NCBI GenBank assembly: GCA_900547025.1
Contig: UREZ01000096.1
Location: 1-6,581, forward strand
Length of the DNA: 6,581 nt
DNA from: an uncultured Collinsella sp.
Lineage (GTDB): Bacteria > Actinomycetota > Coriobacteriia > Coriobacteriales > Coriobacteriaceae
Direction: 5' to 3'
Shown here: in pieces, positions 5,094 to 6,581 of the stretch
Layout: every line of letters starts with the position of its first letter
Position numbering within the stretch: position 1 is the first letter of the stretch
Notes under the pieces: model-generated
What the model was told of the DNA's origin: nothing
What the model saw: the letters and a program-made list of their open reading frames with translations, nothing else
The model's database searches: none
Made by a program: the position numbers and the translations under genes

Positions 5094-6581
5094 CTACGAG
5101 TGGACAACCACGCATAGGCCGACTTTGATGCAGTCGTGAAGTGCCTTGGCGTCTGCCAGGCGCAGGTTGATGCAGCCGTGGCTGCCGCACCATTTGTACG
5201 ACTCGGCGTTATCGAAGCTCTTGTCGTTTTGCCAGGTGGCATCATGGAAGCCGATCATGTTGCCCTCAAACGGCATCCAGTAGCTCACCGGACTCTCGTA
5301 TTTGGGCTTGCCGGTCTCGGGGTCCTTGGCTCCGATCAGGGTGCTGCCGCCGTCGTTGCTGTTGATCTGCCAGACGCCCTCGGGCGTGGCGTCCTCGCCC
5401 GGCTTGCCCGAGATAAAGTTGGCCTCCCAAACGATATTTCCGCTCTCGTCATAGTAGCGCGCGTGCTGTTCGGACAAGTCGACGTCGATATACGCCTTCC
5501 AGTCGGGCTCTCCCTTTGCGGTAAAGGTGTCGGCCTTCTGGGAGTACTTGATCTCGATTTCGCCGGTCTGCTTGTTGTTAATGGCGTCCTCGACCTGCTT
5601 GGCGAGCGAGCTGCTGTCGATGGACCAACCAAAGTCGCCGCCTTCGACGGCGCACTGCTTGCCATCGGCGCGCGTCCACCAGCGAGTGGAGCCCACGGTA
5701 TTAAAGCCGTTGGCGAGTTCGGCTGCCCAGTTGCTGATCTGCGACGTATCGAGCGTTGGGTTGGCGGGATCGGCAAAGCTGATCCACTGCAATACGGAGC
5801 TGCCATCAACCTTGCCGGCATCCTCGCCGTTGAGCTTGAGGGTCACGTTGACGCCCAGGAAGTTGTTGGCGGCATCGCATGCGGCCTGAATCTGATCATC
5901 GGTCAGCGTTCCATTGAGCGGCTCATAGGCATCGTTGCCGAGCTTGGAAAGATCTACGGACTCGGCCAGCGAGGCAAGCTCGAGCTCGGCATACTTAATG
6001 ACATGCTCGCGGTTGATTTTCTCGTTGGAGCGCGCCTTCTCGACGGTAAACTTGCCGGCCTGCTCGTCATAGGAGCTATTGGCCTCGAACGTGCCCGAAC
6101 GGCCCTCGTTAAACTCGTCGATAGCGGCGCCCAGGTCCTCCTCAAACTTCTTTTGGTCAAAGGCGTCGGAGAGCATGGACAGGTCGACGTCTTGATCAAG
6201 ATCGACTTCGTTGGAGGTAGCGGTTGTTTTGGTCTTGCCGCTTAAGGATTCCACAAGGCGGACCGGCCAAATAAAGGCTTCGTTGTGGCTGATGATTTCT
6301 TTTGCGGCAGCTTCGCCGTCGACGATGGGCTCATCGGACTCGGGCTGATAGGTCCAGCTAAAGTCATCGCCTGTCACGGTGAGCTTATAGTGCTTCCATG
6401 CCGAGTTGACCTTGGTGGCGGCAGACGAAGCGTTGGAGAAGGAGACGTCGACGCCGGCAATGGTGGTGTTGGGGTAGGCTACCTGCGAAAACGCTACGAC
6501 GCCTACGATATAGACAATGACGATTAGACCCAGGATGACAAAGAGCGTCGTCTTTTTGCCCGACTTATTGTTCTCGGCGGG
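5094..6581 (-). CDS. Membrane-anchored L,D-transpeptidase (YkuD domain with PG-binding-4-like stalk), 5'-partial
   Basis: This enzyme works outside the membrane on peptidoglycan, forming 3-3 cross-links or attaching other molecules to the tetrapeptide stem. The frame is open to the right edge, giving 495 visible residues; the start is outside the window. The visible beginning is a short polar, Lys-containing cytoplasmic end (ENNKSGKKTT), then a transmembrane helix (about 13-31 of the fragment), then YPNTTIAGVDVS, the usual opening of PG-binding-4 proteins. A long stalk follows with two PG-binding-4-like stretches (roughly 40-220 and 220-350). The YkuD catalytic domain (about 362-495) shows TPEGVW, the GFHD histidine (446) and the SHGCINL motif, with nucleophile Cys470 (bases 5172-5174). 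The domain is complete to the stop. A GTG at 6377 is in frame, but starting there would remove the membrane anchor, so it is not the start. Sharing the strand with the exporter operon suggests, but does not prove, a link in envelope function. Confidence 0.93.
   Translation of the reverse strand, partial: PAENNKSGKKTTLFVILGLIVIVYIVGVVAFSQVAYPNTTIAGVDVSFSNASSAATKVNSAWKHYKLTVTGDDFSWTYQPESDEPIVDGEAAAKEIISHNEAFIWPVRLVESLSGKTKTTATSNEVDLDQDVDLSMLSDAFDQKKFEEDLGAAIDEFNEGRSGTFEANSSYDEQAGKFTVEKARSNEKINREHVIKYAELELASLAESVDLSKLGNDAYEPLNGTLTDDQIQAACDAANNFLGVNVTLKLNGEDAGKVDGSSVLQWISFADPANPTLDTSQISNWAAELANGFNTVGSTRWWTRADGKQCAVEGGDFGWSIDSSSLAKQVEDAINNKQTGEIEIKYSQKADTFTAKGEPDWKAYIDVDLSEQHARYYDESGNIVWEANFISGKPGEDATPEGVWQINSNDGGSTLIGAKDPETGKPKYESPVSYWMPFEGNMIGFHDATWQNDKSFDNAESYKWCGSHGCINLRLADAKALHDCIKVGLCVVVHS

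Noticed and set aside
5136..6245. Open frame of 369 codons on the + strand, opposite the transpeptidase gene
   Set aside because: It is fully antisense to a gene with clear YkuD motifs. It lacks a good ribosome site, and its Gly/Leu/Val-rich product is what a G+C-rich antisense frame yields. No domain is recognisable.
6375..6377. GTG start for the transpeptidase
   Set aside because: The frame continues upstream through a convincing transmembrane anchor and a PG-binding-4 opening to the window edge.

Overview
The window looks like chromosomal DNA from a high-GC Gram-positive anaerobe, most likely an actinobacterium of the class Coriobacteriia (Collinsella/Olsenella-like). That assignment is an inference. 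It rests on the base composition, on two genes of the cobalamin pathway, on a membrane-anchored L,D-transpeptidase with a PG-binding-4-type stalk, and on a MacAB-type exporter whose membrane-fusion protein has an N-terminal transmembrane anchor and no outer-membrane partner in view. No taxonomic marker gene (rRNA or similar) is present.

Left block, + strand (1-1329): the 3' part of cbiC (cobalt-precorrin-8 methylmutase, start outside the window) overlaps cbiJ/cobK (precorrin-6A reductase) by four bases. These catalyse two steps of corrin-ring assembly and are the visible end of a cobalamin operon. Hand counts on six sampled 60-base lines give about 69% G+C here.

Junction (1330-1540): the space between the two convergent operons holds a short decayed fragment resembling an IS21-family IstA transposase with an in-frame stop, followed directly by an A+T-richer nested palindrome of about 75 bases. 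Neither is a working gene. The G+C content changes across this junction.

Right block, - strand (6581 down to 1541), about 57% G+C on six sampled lines. In transcription order: an L,D-transpeptidase (5' end outside the window); a 132-base gap with a 12-bp perfect stem-loop; then a tightly coupled tripartite ABC exporter made of a membrane-fusion protein, a LolD/MacB-class ATPase and an FtsX/MacB-type permease. The three exporter genes overlap by 1 and 4 bases and are almost certainly one operon. The exporter would move a peptide, lipid or drug substrate out of the cell, with the fusion protein guiding it through the wall layer. The transpeptidase makes 3-3 cross-links or attaches proteins in that same wall.

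Nothing here is clearly a new biological system. The points most worth a second look are the composition break with its transposase scar and palindrome, the unusual build of the membrane-fusion protein, and the stem-loop upstream of the exporter operon.
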